Source: Rhodococcus sovatensis
Lineage (GTDB): Bacteria; Actinomycetota; Actinomycetes; Mycobacteriales; Mycobacteriaceae
Assembly (NCBI RefSeq): GCF_037327425.1
Contig: NZ_CP147846.1
Span: forward strand, 2,418,001-2,482,000
Direction: 5' to 3'
Length of the DNA stretch: 64,000 nucleotides
The notes below the pieces were generated by a model. That model was not told where the DNA came from. It saw nothing but the letters and a program-made list of their open reading frames with translations, and ran no database searches. Shown one piece after another: positions 26,738 to 34,573 of the stretch (positions are counted from its first letter, which is position 1; each line of letters starts with the position of its first letter). The position numbers were made by a program, and so were the translations under genes.

Positions 26738-26768
26738 TTGAAGAGATGTATGGCGCAAGTCTCTTCAA
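26738..26768 (-). repeat. 9-bp hairpin in the acyltransferase leader
   Basis: TTGAAGAGA (26738-26746) and TCTCTTCAA (26760-26768) are perfect reverse complements with a 13-nt loop, located 15-45 nt before the ATG of the PlsC-like gene and after the pepR stop. No U-tract follows; it may be a processing or translation-control stem. Confidence 0.6.
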
Positions 26769-26786
26769 CTGTAGTCGCCCGGGCCC

Positions 26787-28121
26787 TCAACCTACGATCG
26801 ACTTGACCGACGCCGGCAACTGGCGGACGTTCTTGTACGGACCGACGACGGCTGCGCCGAATTGGCGAGTCAGCAGCACCCTCGCCACGTCCCGCACCTC
26901 CTCGACCGTCACCTGATCGATTCGAGACAGCGTGTCGGAGATATCCCGGTGGTTGGCATAGTTGAGTTCGCTCCGGCCGATACGGTTCATTCGCGAACCC
27001 GAGTCCTCGAGCCCGAGAACGAGCCCCCCGCGAAGCGAACCCTTCGCTCGCGCGCACTCGTCGTCGGTGATGCCGTCGGAAGCGACCTGAGCCAGGACCT
27101 CCCGTATCACGGTGGTCACTTCGGCCAAGTTCTCCGGCTGACATCCCGCGTACACCGAGAACGCGCCGGAATCGGCGAACGTGTCCACCGAGGAGTACAC
27201 CGAATAGGCCAACCCGCGCTCCTCACGGATCTCCTGGAACAACCGCGACGACAGTCCCCCACCGACCGCCGCGTTGAGGATCGACAGAGCCCACCGATGC
27301 CCCTCGTGCCTCCCGAACGCGCGGACGCCTAGGGCCAGATGAGCTTGCTCGCTGTCGCGACGGATGAACCGAAGTTCCGGACGATCACGCAGCCGCACAG
27401 CGCCTTCACGGCGCGGCACCGGGTGCACGCCCTTGTGCAGATGCTGCGCGAAGGCTCGTTTGACCAGTGCGACGGTCCGTCGGTGGTCCACATTGCCTGC
27501 GACCGCCACGACCATCCGATCTGGGGTGTAGCGACGGCTGTGAAACGAGCGAAGCTGAGCACGTGTCATCGATTCGATCGATTCGACCGTGCCGATGACG
27601 GGCCTGCCGACTGGATGGTCGCCGAACATGGCTTCGAGGAACAGATCGCCCAGAAGATCCTCGGGGTCGTCGTCACGCATCGAGATTTCCTCGAGCACTA
27701 CCTGACGCTCGACATCGACATCGGCAGACCGGCACCGACCACGCAGAACCACGTCGCTGACCAGGTCGATGGCCAATTCGACGTCATCGTCCAAGACGTG
27801 TGCGTAGAAGCACGTACTTTCCTTGGACGTGAAGGCGTTCAACTCGCCACCGACACCGTCCATGACCTGAGCGATTTCGAGTGCGCTTCGCGTCGGCGTC
27901 GACTTGAACAGGAGATGCTCGAGAAAGTGCGCGGCGCCTGCCACACTCGGCCCCTCGTCACGGGAGCCCACTGCTACCCAGACGCCCACCGACGCGGACC
28001 GAACTCCAGGTACGAACTCGGTGACGACGCGAAGACCACCAGGCAGAGTTGTACGCCGAACGCCGAGGTTCTGCCCGGCGGGATCCGAAACGGCAGAACG
28101 GTACGTCCCATAGGGACGCAC
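26787..28121 (-). CDS. pepR: M16-family zinc metallopeptidase
   Basis: A 444-aa peptidase of the pitrilysin/mitochondrial-processing-peptidase family. AAHFLEHLLFKST is the inverted zinc motif HxxEH; the distal Glu ligand lies in the ERQVVLEEISMRDDDPED region; RLFQEIREERGLAYSVYS is the second-domain Arg/Tyr motif. The order rpsO-pnp-pepR matches M. tuberculosis (Rv2785c-Rv2783c-Rv2782c, with lppU between rpsO and gpsI there). The only in-frame start after the pnp stop is GTG 28121, and this codon lies inside a 19-bp hairpin (28091-28131), so initiation may depend on ribosomes leaving pnp. No Shine-Dalgarno sequence is apparent. Confidence 0.93.
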   Translation of the reverse strand: MRPYGTYRSAVSDPAGQNLGVRRTTLPGGLRVVTEFVPGVRSASVGVWVAVGSRDEGPSVAGAAHFLEHLLFKSTPTRSALEIAQVMDGVGGELNAFTSKESTCFYAHVLDDDVELAIDLVSDVVLRGRCRSADVDVERQVVLEEISMRDDDPEDLLGDLFLEAMFGDHPVGRPVIGTVESIESMTRAQLRSFHSRRYTPDRMVVAVAGNVDHRRTVALVKRAFAQHLHKGVHPVPRREGAVRLRDRPELRFIRRDSEQAHLALGVRAFGRHEGHRWALSILNAAVGGGLSSRLFQEIREERGLAYSVYSSVDTFADSGAFSVYAGCQPENLAEVTTVIREVLAQVASDGITDDECARAKGSLRGGLVLGLEDSGSRMNRIGRSELNYANHRDISDTLSRIDQVTVEEVRDVARVLLTRQFGAAVVGPYKNVRQLPASVKSIVG

Positions 28122-28131
28122 CGTTCTGCCG
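28091..28131 (-). promoter_or_regulatory. 19-bp hairpin containing the pepR start codon
   Basis: Arms 28091-28109 and 28113-28131 pair along 19 positions with a 3-nt loop; the single mismatch on the plus strand becomes a G-U pair in the minus-strand RNA. It begins 9 nt after the pnp stop (28141-28143). The pepR GTG (28119-28121) is in the 5' arm. Only UUU follows the stem, so it may be an inefficient terminator, an mRNA-stabilising 3' end for pnp, or a translational gate for pepR. Confidence 0.8.
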
Positions 28132-28140
28132 CGAGTCGTG

Positions 28141-30405
28141 TTACTCAGCGTTTGCCTCGACAGGAACGTCGGCCGGAGCCTCCACTGGCGCAGCGGCAGA
28201 GTCGTCCTCGACAGGGACGAGGCTGATCTTGCCCCGGTTGTCGATATCGGCGATCTCGACGCGCAACTTGGATCCGACGCTCACGACGTCCTCGACCTTG
28301 TTGATGCGCTTGCCGTTACCGAGCTTGGAGATGTGCACCAGTCCGTCGCGGCCCGGGAGCAGCGAGACGAATGCACCGAAAGCCGTTGTCTTGACAACGG
28401 TTCCCAGGAAACGCTCGCCGACCTTCGGCAGCTGCGGGTTGGCGATGGCGTTGATCATGTCGATCGCGGCCTGTGCGGACGGGCCGTCCGCTGCACCGAC
28501 GTAGACCGTGCCGTCATCTTCGATCGAGATGTTGGCACCGGTCTGCTCGGTGATGGAGTTGATCATCTTGCCCTTGGGCCCGATGACCTCGCCGATCTTG
28601 TCGACGGGCACCTTGATCGCGGTGACGCGAGGAGCGTAGGGGCTCATCTCGTCCGGGGTGTCGATGGCCTCGGCCATGACCTCGAGGATCGTGGCGCGAG
28701 CGTCCTTTGCCTGCGCCAGCGCACCGGCGAGCACCTTGGAAGGAATGCCGTCGAGCTTGGTGTCGAGCTGCAGAGCCGTGACGAAGTCCTTCGTGCCCGC
28801 GACCTTGAAGTCCATGTCACCGAACGCATCCTCAGCGCCGAGGATGTCGGTCAGAGCGACGTAGCGGGTTTCGCCGTCGACCTCGTCGGACACGAGACCC
28901 ATGGCGATGCCCGCCACCGGCGCGCGCAGCGGCACACCGGCGTTGAGCAGCGACAGAGTCGAAGCACAGACCGAGCCCATCGACGTCGAACCGTTGGAGC
29001 TGAGCGCCTCCGAAACCTGGCGGATGGCGTACGGGAACTCTGCCTGGCTCGGCAGAACCGGCAACAGAGCGCGCTCAGCGAGCGCGCCGTGGCCGATCTC
29101 GCGACGCTTGGGCGAACCGACGCGACCGGTCTCACCGGTGGAGTACGGCGGGAAGTTGTAATGATGCATGTAACGCTTGGACGTCTCGGGCCCGAGCGAG
29201 TCGACCTGCTGCGCCATCTTCACCATGTCCAGCGTGGTGACGCCCAGGATCTGGGTCTCGCCGCGCTCGAACAGAGCCGATCCGTGTGTCCGCGGAATGA
29301 TCGCAACCTCGGCGGACAGCGAACGGATGTCGGTGATGCCGCGGCCGTCGATGCGGAAGTGATCAGTGAGGATGCGCTGGCGAACCGACTTCTTGGTCAG
29401 TGCGCGGAATGCGGCACCGATCTCCTTCTCGCGGCCGACGAAGCTGTCGCCGACCGAGGCGAGGACCTGAGCCTTGACCTCGTCGAGCTTGGCCTCACGC
29501 TCGGCCTTGCCCGCGATCGTCAGTGCCTCGTTCAGCGGGATCTTCGCGGCACTCTCGACGGCGTCGAACACGTCGGTCTGGTATGCCGGGAAGACCGGGT
29601 AGTCGCCGGTGGGCTTTGCGGCCTTGGCGGCCAGTTCCTGCTGTGCGGTGCACAGCGCTGCGATGAACGGCTTCGATGCTTCGAGTCCTTCGGCGACGAT
29701 GGACTCGTTGGGAGCTGTTGCGCCACCCTCGATGAGCTCGATGACGTTCTCGGTTGCCTCGGCCTCGACCATCATGATGGCGACGTCTGCGTCGGCACCG
29801 GATCCGGAGACGATGCGGCCGGCGACGACCATGTTGAACGCAGCCTTTTCGAGCTGCTCGTTGGTCGGGAACGCGACCCACTGCTTGTCGATCAGCGCGA
29901 CGCGAACGCCACCGATCGGGCCGGAGAACGGCAGGCCGGCGATCTGCGTCGAGGCAGAGGCCGCGTTGATCGCGACGACGTCGTACAGATCGGCGGGGTT
30001 GAGGCTCAGGACCGTGATGACGACCTGGATCTCGTTGCGCAGTCCGTCGACGAACGTCGGGCGCAGCGGCCGGTCGATGAGGCGGCAGGTGAGGATGGCG
30101 TCGGTGGACGGACGGCCTTCACGGCGGAAGAACGATCCGGGAATGCGTCCCGCGGCGTACATCCGCTCTTCGACGTCGACCGTCAGTGGGAAGAAGTCGA
30201 ATCCTTCACGGGGGTGCTTGCCGGCCGTCGTGGCCGACAGGAGCATGGTGTCTTCGTCGAGGTAGGCAGCGACTGCGCCGGCGGCCTGCTGCGCGAGGCG
30301 GCCGGTCTCGAAACGGATGCTGCGCTTGCCGTAGGTGCCGTTGTCGATCACGGCGGTGGCTTCGTAGACGCCCTCTTCGGCTTCTATCGTTGTTGTTTCC
30401 GTCAT
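28141..30405 (-). CDS. pnp: Polyribonucleotide nucleotidyltransferase (PNPase, GpsI)
   Basis: A 754-aa phosphorolytic 3'-5' exoribonuclease and RNA polymerase of the degradosome. Two RNase PH cores occupy about residues 15-240 and 330-560; the second has TDHFRIDGRGITDIRSLSAE and GHGALAERALLPVLP. A KH domain follows (PVDKIGEVIGPKGKMINSIT) and then an S1 domain (GTVVKTTAFGAFVSLLPGRD). The C terminus is an acidic Ala/Pro/Glu tail. ATG 30405 (MTETTTIEAEEG) is preferred; the upstream extension is in the structured leader. It lies downstream of rpsO, separated by a terminator-like hairpin. Confidence 0.97.
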   Translation of the reverse strand: MTETTTIEAEEGVYEATAVIDNGTYGKRSIRFETGRLAQQAAGAVAAYLDEDTMLLSATTAGKHPREGFDFFPLTVDVEERMYAAGRIPGSFFRREGRPSTDAILTCRLIDRPLRPTFVDGLRNEIQVVITVLSLNPADLYDVVAINAASASTQIAGLPFSGPIGGVRVALIDKQWVAFPTNEQLEKAAFNMVVAGRIVSGSGADADVAIMMVEAEATENVIELIEGGATAPNESIVAEGLEASKPFIAALCTAQQELAAKAAKPTGDYPVFPAYQTDVFDAVESAAKIPLNEALTIAGKAEREAKLDEVKAQVLASVGDSFVGREKEIGAAFRALTKKSVRQRILTDHFRIDGRGITDIRSLSAEVAIIPRTHGSALFERGETQILGVTTLDMVKMAQQVDSLGPETSKRYMHHYNFPPYSTGETGRVGSPKRREIGHGALAERALLPVLPSQAEFPYAIRQVSEALSSNGSTSMGSVCASTLSLLNAGVPLRAPVAGIAMGLVSDEVDGETRYVALTDILGAEDAFGDMDFKVAGTKDFVTALQLDTKLDGIPSKVLAGALAQAKDARATILEVMAEAIDTPDEMSPYAPRVTAIKVPVDKIGEVIGPKGKMINSITEQTGANISIEDDGTVYVGAADGPSAQAAIDMINAIANPQLPKVGERFLGTVVKTTAFGAFVSLLPGRDGLVHISKLGNGKRINKVEDVVSVGSKLRVEIADIDNRGKISLVPVEDDSAAAPVEAPADVPVEANAE

Positions 30406-30431
30406 ACTCTTCTTCTCGTCCTCTCGTCTTT

Positions 30432-30514
30432 GCCGTGCCCGAACCAGCACTTACGACCGACACTGCGACAGCGTCGGGTGGGCACGGCGATGCGCGAGCA
30501 CCCATGTGCTCGCG
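30432..30514 (-). promoter_or_regulatory. Branched RNA structure in the pnp leader
   Basis: Three nested or adjacent stems: an outer 9-bp stem (GCCGTGCCC 30432-30440 with 30480-30488), an inner 9-bp hairpin with one G-U pair and a TCG loop in the transcript (30457-30477), and a separate 9-bp hairpin with a 4-nt loop (30493-30514). They end 26 nt before the pnp ATG. In E. coli the pnp leader forms an RNase III-cut hairpin through which PNPase represses itself; similar control here is inference. Confidence 0.65.
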
Positions 30515-30543
30515 ATGTCCTGCTGGCGTTGCAAACACAGAAA

Positions 30544-30579
30544 GCCAACGAGGAACAGTCTAAGCACTGCCTCGTTGGC
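30544..30579 (-). terminator. Rho-independent-like terminator after rpsO
   Basis: Read on the minus strand, GCCAACGAGG, a 16-nt loop and CCTCGTTGGC form a perfect 10-bp stem, followed by TTTCTGTGTTT. It lies 24 nt after the rpsO stop and before the pnp leader, so it probably attenuates read-through from rpsO into pnp. Confidence 0.8.
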
Positions 30580-30603
30580 TACTGCATATTTCGAACTTGG
30601 AAA

Positions 30604-30873
30604 CTAGCGACGCAGTCCCAGACGCTCGATGAGCGAACGGTACCGCGTGACGTCGACCTTGGCGATGTACTTCAGCAGGCGACGACGACGTCCGACCAGC
30701 AGCAGGAGGCCGCGGCGGGAGTGGTGGTCGTGCTTGTGCTTCTTGAGGTGCTCCGTGAGATCGACGATGCGCTTGGTGAGCATCGCGACCTGAGCCTCGG
30801 GTGAACCGGTGTCGGTCGGGTGCAAGCCGTACTCGCCGAGAACGGTCTTCTTCTGTTCGGTGGTCAATGCCAC
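30604..30873 (-). CDS. rpsO: 30S ribosomal protein S15
   Basis: An 89-aa primary 16S rRNA-binding protein of the small subunit platform. MALTTEQKKTVLGEYGLHPT, DTGSPEAQVAMLTKRI, HHSRRGLLLLVGRRRRLLKY and the C-terminal YRSLIERLGLRR match bacterial S15 along the full length. ATG 30873 has AGGAG upstream (ACTCCT on the plus strand). It follows ribF and precedes pnp, a widely conserved order. Confidence 0.98.
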   Translation of the reverse strand: MALTTEQKKTVLGEYGLHPTDTGSPEAQVAMLTKRIVDLTEHLKKHKHDHHSRRGLLLLVGRRRRLLKYIAKVDVTRYRSLIERLGLRR

Positions 30874-30960
30874 TGGTACTACTCCTGATCACTGACGTCC
30901 GCGGGAAAGGAAAGCGGTGCAGCCACCACGGACCGCAGCGTGCACCGAAGAGACAGCCTA

Positions 30961-31929
30961 TCAGGAGGGTTGCCGGGACAGGACTGCGCGTGCCCGTTCG
31001 GAGTCCCTGCCCATCTCTTCGACCAAGTCGTCGATCGAGTCGAACTTCTCCATACCGCGTAGGCGCTCGACGAAGTCCACGGCCACATGCTGGCCGTACA
31101 GGTCGCCGTCGCTGTCCAGAACGAACGCCTCCACAGTGCGAGTCCGCCCGGAGAACGTCGGATTGGTCCCGACCGACACTGCGGCGCGGTGCCGCTCACC
31201 CGGAGTGACCGTACCCATGATCGGTCCAGGGCCGAGCACGGTGAACCACGCGGCGTACACGCCGTCTGCAGGAATGGCGGAGTACATCGGCGGAGCGACG
31301 TTGGCTGTGGGATATCCCAGCTGTCGACCACGGCCGTCACCGTGAACCACGACTCCCTCGACCCGATGTGGGCGCCCGAGAGCTGCAGCGGCGGCGGCGA
31401 CGTCACCCGCGTCGACACACGAACGAATGTAGGTCGACGAGAACGTCACCGCATGCTCGGCGAGAAGGTTGACACCGTCCACTGCGAACCCTGATCTTTC
31501 ACCGATCTTGCGCAGCAGGGCGACGTTGCCGAGCGCTTTCTTGCCATAGGTGAAGTTCTCCCCCACGACCACCTCTGCCACGTGAAGCCGCTCCACCAGA
31601 ATTTCGTGCACGTAGCGCTCGGGTGTCAGCTTCATGAGCTCGGGCGTGAACGGCATCACACAGAAGACATCGATGCCGAGTTCCTCGGCCAACTCCGCCC
31701 GGCGGGTGAGCGTAGTCAGTTGCGCCGGATGGCTTCCCGGACGGACTACTTCCATGGGATGCGGATCGAATGTCATCAGCACACTCGGCACCCCACGTTC
31801 CCGAGCCGAGGTCACCGCCCGGGTGATCAGCTGGGCATGACCGCGGTGCACGCCATCGAATACGCCGATCGTGAGAACGCAGCGACCCCAGTCGGCAGGT
31901 ACATCGTCGAGACCTCGCCATCTCAGCAC
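30961..31929 (-). CDS. ribF: Bifunctional riboflavin kinase / FMN adenylyltransferase
   Basis: A 322-aa FAD synthetase. The N-terminal adenylyltransferase has LTIGVFDGVHRGHAQLI (HxGH-type nucleotidyl-transfer motif) and VVVGENFTYGKKALGN; EHAVTFSSTYIRSCVDAGD closes that domain. The C-terminal kinase has GRQLGYPTANVAPP and the family-specific VEAFVLDSDGDLYGQ. The riboflavin-to-FAD pathway feeds the flavoenzymes of the window, including NuoF. The gene begins close to the left end of a divergent promoter region shared with the manganese transporter. The start at 31929 agrees with relatives. Confidence 0.96.
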   Translation of the reverse strand: MLRWRGLDDVPADWGRCVLTIGVFDGVHRGHAQLITRAVTSARERGVPSVLMTFDPHPMEVVRPGSHPAQLTTLTRRAELAEELGIDVFCVMPFTPELMKLTPERYVHEILVERLHVAEVVVGENFTYGKKALGNVALLRKIGERSGFAVDGVNLLAEHAVTFSSTYIRSCVDAGDVAAAAAALGRPHRVEGVVVHGDGRGRQLGYPTANVAPPMYSAIPADGVYAAWFTVLGPGPIMGTVTPGERHRAAVSVGTNPTFSGRTRTVEAFVLDSDGDLYGQHVAVDFVERLRGMEKFDSIDDLVEEMGRDSERARAVLSRQPS

Positions 31930-32031
31930 AAGCGAAGCCTACGGCCCACACCTCGAGCGGTCACTTCCGGATCGGTGTGTCTCGGCAAACACCTGTGGAC
32001 AAACCTTCGAACGGTCTGCCAATATTTCGGT

Positions 32032-32964
32032 GTGCCGAACTTATTTTTTCGCATCGTCGCAGTAATGCTCGTGTGCGTCGCTGCGTCGAGCGGGTGCGCT
32101 CGTGCGGTCGGAGAGGACGATGTCGGACAGATCGACGAATCCAAGCCTCTCGTTCTCACCACCTTCACGGTCCTGGCAGATATGGCACGCAATGTCGCGG
32201 GTGAGCACATGACGGTTCAATCGATCACCAAGGCCGGAGCCGAGATCCACGGCTACGAGCCCACTCCCGGAGATCTCCGCACCGCTGAGCAGGCGGACCT
32301 CATCCTCGACAACGGCCTCGGCCTCGAGGCCTGGTTCGAGAAGTTCGTCGAACGCGTCCCGGCCCCACACGCCGTCGTCAGCGAGAACGTGGACCCGGTG
32401 TTCATTCGTGGGGACGCCTACGCGGGCAAGACCAATCCGCACGCCTGGATGTCACCGGTCGTGGCGGAGACCTACGTCGACAACATCGCCGCGGCGTTCG
32501 TTCGCCTCGATCCCGACCACGAGGTGGACTACCGCGCCAATGCGGAGAACTACAAGACTCGAATCCGCGCCGTGAGCGCCGAGTTGAAGACCGATCTGGA
32601 CAAGCTGCCGCCGAACCAGCGTGCACTCGTGTCGTGCGAAGGCGCATTCAGTTATCTGGCTCGGGATTTCGACCTGCAGGAGATGTACCTCTGGCCGGTC
32701 AATGCCGAGCAGGAGGGCACTCCCAAGCAAGTCGTCGCGGCGATCGACTTCGTCGAAGACAACGACGTACCGGCGGTGTTCTGCGAGTCCACCGTGTCGG
32801 ACAAGGCCCAACTTCAGGTCGCCGAGGACACCGGCGCCCTGTTCGGCGGAAAGCTATTCGTGGATTCACTGAGCGAGGAAGGTGGACCAGTTCCGACCTA
32901 TCTCGACCTTCTGACCTACGACGCCCGCACCATTACCGACGCTCTATTGGGAAAGCCGGAATGA
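32032..32964 (+). CDS. Metal ABC transporter substrate-binding lipoprotein (Mn/Fe type)
   Basis: A 310-aa cluster A-I solute-binding protein. A lipoprotein signal is at the N terminus (IVAVMLVCVAASSGCARA, Cys about residue 22). Probable metal ligands are His in AEIHGYEPTPGD, His in TNPHAWMSPV, Glu in VSCEGAFSYLARDFD and Asp in LFVDSLSEEGG. A Glu at the third position, rather than His, is typical of manganese/iron binders (PsaA, MntC) instead of ZnuA. GTG 32032 sits in a short inverted repeat (TTCGG-tgtg-CCGAA, 32026-32039) that could be an operator half. The stop overlaps the ATPase ATG. Confidence 0.92.
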   Translation: MPNLFFRIVAVMLVCVAASSGCARAVGEDDVGQIDESKPLVLTTFTVLADMARNVAGEHMTVQSITKAGAEIHGYEPTPGDLRTAEQADLILDNGLGLEAWFEKFVERVPAPHAVVSENVDPVFIRGDAYAGKTNPHAWMSPVVAETYVDNIAAAFVRLDPDHEVDYRANAENYKTRIRAVSAELKTDLDKLPPNQRALVSCEGAFSYLARDFDLQEMYLWPVNAEQEGTPKQVVAAIDFVEDNDVPAVFCESTVSDKAQLQVAEDTGALFGGKLFVDSLSEEGGPVPTYLDLLTYDARTITDALLGKPE

Positions 32965-33710
32965 ACGAGATGACACCAGCCCTGCACGTATCCGGAGTCA
33001 GCGTCGCCTACCGCGACGTCACCGCCCTCATCGACGCCTCGCTCACACTCGAACCCGGCCGGGTATGCGGTCTTGTCGGCATGAACGGCTCCGGCAAATC
33101 CACCCTGTTCAAAGCGATCATGGGCGTCGTTCGGCCGGACACCGGATCGATCAGCATCTTCGGCGGACTCCCGTCCAAAGCACGCAAGGACGGGACCGTA
33201 AGTTACGTCCCGCAGAGCGAATCGGTCGACTGGACCTTCCCGGTCAGCGTCCGCGAGGTGGTGATGATGGGGCGCTACGGCAAACAGAACTGGATGCGCA
33301 CCCCCCGCGCCGTGGACCGCGAGGCAGTCGCCGCAGCGATCGAACGGGTCGATCTGACCGAACTGGCCGGTCGCCAGATCGGTCAGTTGTCCGGCGGACA
33401 ACGCAAACGCGCGTTCGTGGCGCGCGCGATCGCGCAGGAGGCGTCACTGCTTCTGCTCGACGAGCCGTTTGCGGGCGTCGACAAGCGGACCGAGGCCACC
33501 ATCACGAGATTGCTCCGTGAACTGACCGCAGCAGGCGCTTCGGTCCTGGTGTCCACGCACGACTTGCATGCTCTGCCCGACCTGTGTGACGAAGCCGTGC
33601 TACTGCAGCAACGAGTGCTGATGAATGGCACGCCACAGGACGTACTACGTCCGGAAAATCTCGCGATGGCCTTCGGCGTCGACCCCCTGCGCACCTCGGA
33701 AGCGAGCTGA
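32961..33710 (+). CDS. Metal ABC transporter ATP-binding protein
   Basis: A 249-aa ABC ATPase of the Mn/Zn/Fe uptake family. Walker A is GMNGSGKST, the Q-loop is YVPQSESVDWTFP (the VDWxFP pattern is typical of manganese importers), the signature is QLSGGQRKRAFVARAIAQE, Walker B is LLLLDEPFAGVD and the switch His follows in STHDLH. ATG 32961 overlaps the stop of the binding-protein gene. It powers uptake with the permease encoded 2 nt downstream. Confidence 0.95.
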   Translation: MNEMTPALHVSGVSVAYRDVTALIDASLTLEPGRVCGLVGMNGSGKSTLFKAIMGVVRPDTGSISIFGGLPSKARKDGTVSYVPQSESVDWTFPVSVREVVMMGRYGKQNWMRTPRAVDREAVAAAIERVDLTELAGRQIGQLSGGQRKRAFVARAIAQEASLLLLDEPFAGVDKRTEATITRLLRELTAAGASVLVSTHDLHALPDLCDEAVLLQQRVLMNGTPQDVLRPENLAMAFGVDPLRTSEAS

Positions 33711-33712
33711 CC

Positions 33713-34573
33713 GTGTATCTCGTAGATTTCTTCGTCGAGCCGTTGCAATACACCTTCATGCAACGTGCCCTGCTCGTCACGATCGTCGCATCCATCGTGT
33801 GCGCGGTTCTGAGTTGCTGGCTCGTGCTGATCGGCTGGTCCCTGATGGGCGACGCCGTCTCGCACGCGGTCCTGCCGGGCGTCGCTCTGTCCTACTTGCT
33901 CGGCGCTCCGTTCGCCATCGGAGCGTTGCTGTTCGCACTCGTCGCGGTCGGCGCCATCGGAGTCGTGCGCAACACCACCCAGGTCAAGGAGGATGCGGCC
34001 ATCGGGGTTGTCTTCACTACGTTGTTCGCACTCGGCGTGGTACTCATCTCGAAGTTCCCCAGTCAGATCGACCTCAATCACATCCTGTTCGGAAATCTGC
34101 TCGGCGTATCGCAGAGCGACATGTGGCAGGTCGTCGTATTGGGCGGACTTGCGTTCGTGGTCATGATCGTCAAACGACGAGATTTCACGTTGTTCGCGTT
34201 CGATCGCACGCAGGCGCGAGCAGTCGGTATCTCCCCGACATTCCTGTCCGGGCTGATGCTGACACTCTTGGCACTGACGACGGTGGTCGCACTGCAAGCA
34301 GTTGGAGTCATTCTGGTCGTCGCGATGCTCATCACACCCGGTGCGACGGCGTATCTGCTCACCCAGAGTTTCAGGCGCATGCTCCTACTGGCACCGGCTA
34401 TCGGCGTCGGCTGCGCGGTGGTCGGGATCTACGTCAGCTTCTATCTCGACGTGTCCTCGGGCGGAACCGTCGTACTTGCACAGGGATCGGTGTTCACGCT
34501 TGCGTACCTGTTCAGTCCGACGCAGGGCATAGTGACGCGCGCACTTCGACGCCGCGAGGCCGCCGCCGTGTGA
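33713..34573 (+). CDS. Metal ABC transporter permease (ABC-3 family)
   Basis: A 286-aa integral membrane protein with about eight helices, forming the channel of the Mn/Zn importer. VLIGWSLMGDAVSHAVLPGV is the conserved ABC-3 block contacting the ATPase; VGVILVVAMLITPGATAYLL is the second conserved segment. GTG 33713 begins 2 nt after the ATPase stop. Its end overlaps the start of the DtxR/MntR-family gene, so transporter and regulator are co-transcribed. Confidence 0.94.
   Translation: MYLVDFFVEPLQYTFMQRALLVTIVASIVCAVLSCWLVLIGWSLMGDAVSHAVLPGVALSYLLGAPFAIGALLFALVAVGAIGVVRNTTQVKEDAAIGVVFTTLFALGVVLISKFPSQIDLNHILFGNLLGVSQSDMWQVVVLGGLAFVVMIVKRRDFTLFAFDRTQARAVGISPTFLSGLMLTLLALTTVVALQAVGVILVVAMLITPGATAYLLTQSFRRMLLLAPAIGVGCAVVGIYVSFYLDVSSGGTVVLAQGSVFTLAYLFSPTQGIVTRALRRREAAAV

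Noticed and set aside
28138..30804. An 888-codon open frame on the plus strand opposite pnp and rpsO
   Set aside because: It is antisense to two unmistakable genes, is rich in Arg, Asp and Val from mirrored codons, and shows no family motif; long antisense frames are expected at this GC content.
31930..32031. Iron box or MntR box in the ribF / manganese transporter divergent region
   Set aside because: I found no 19-bp DtxR-type iron box and no convincing MntR palindrome other than the short TTCGG/CCGAA element at the start codon.
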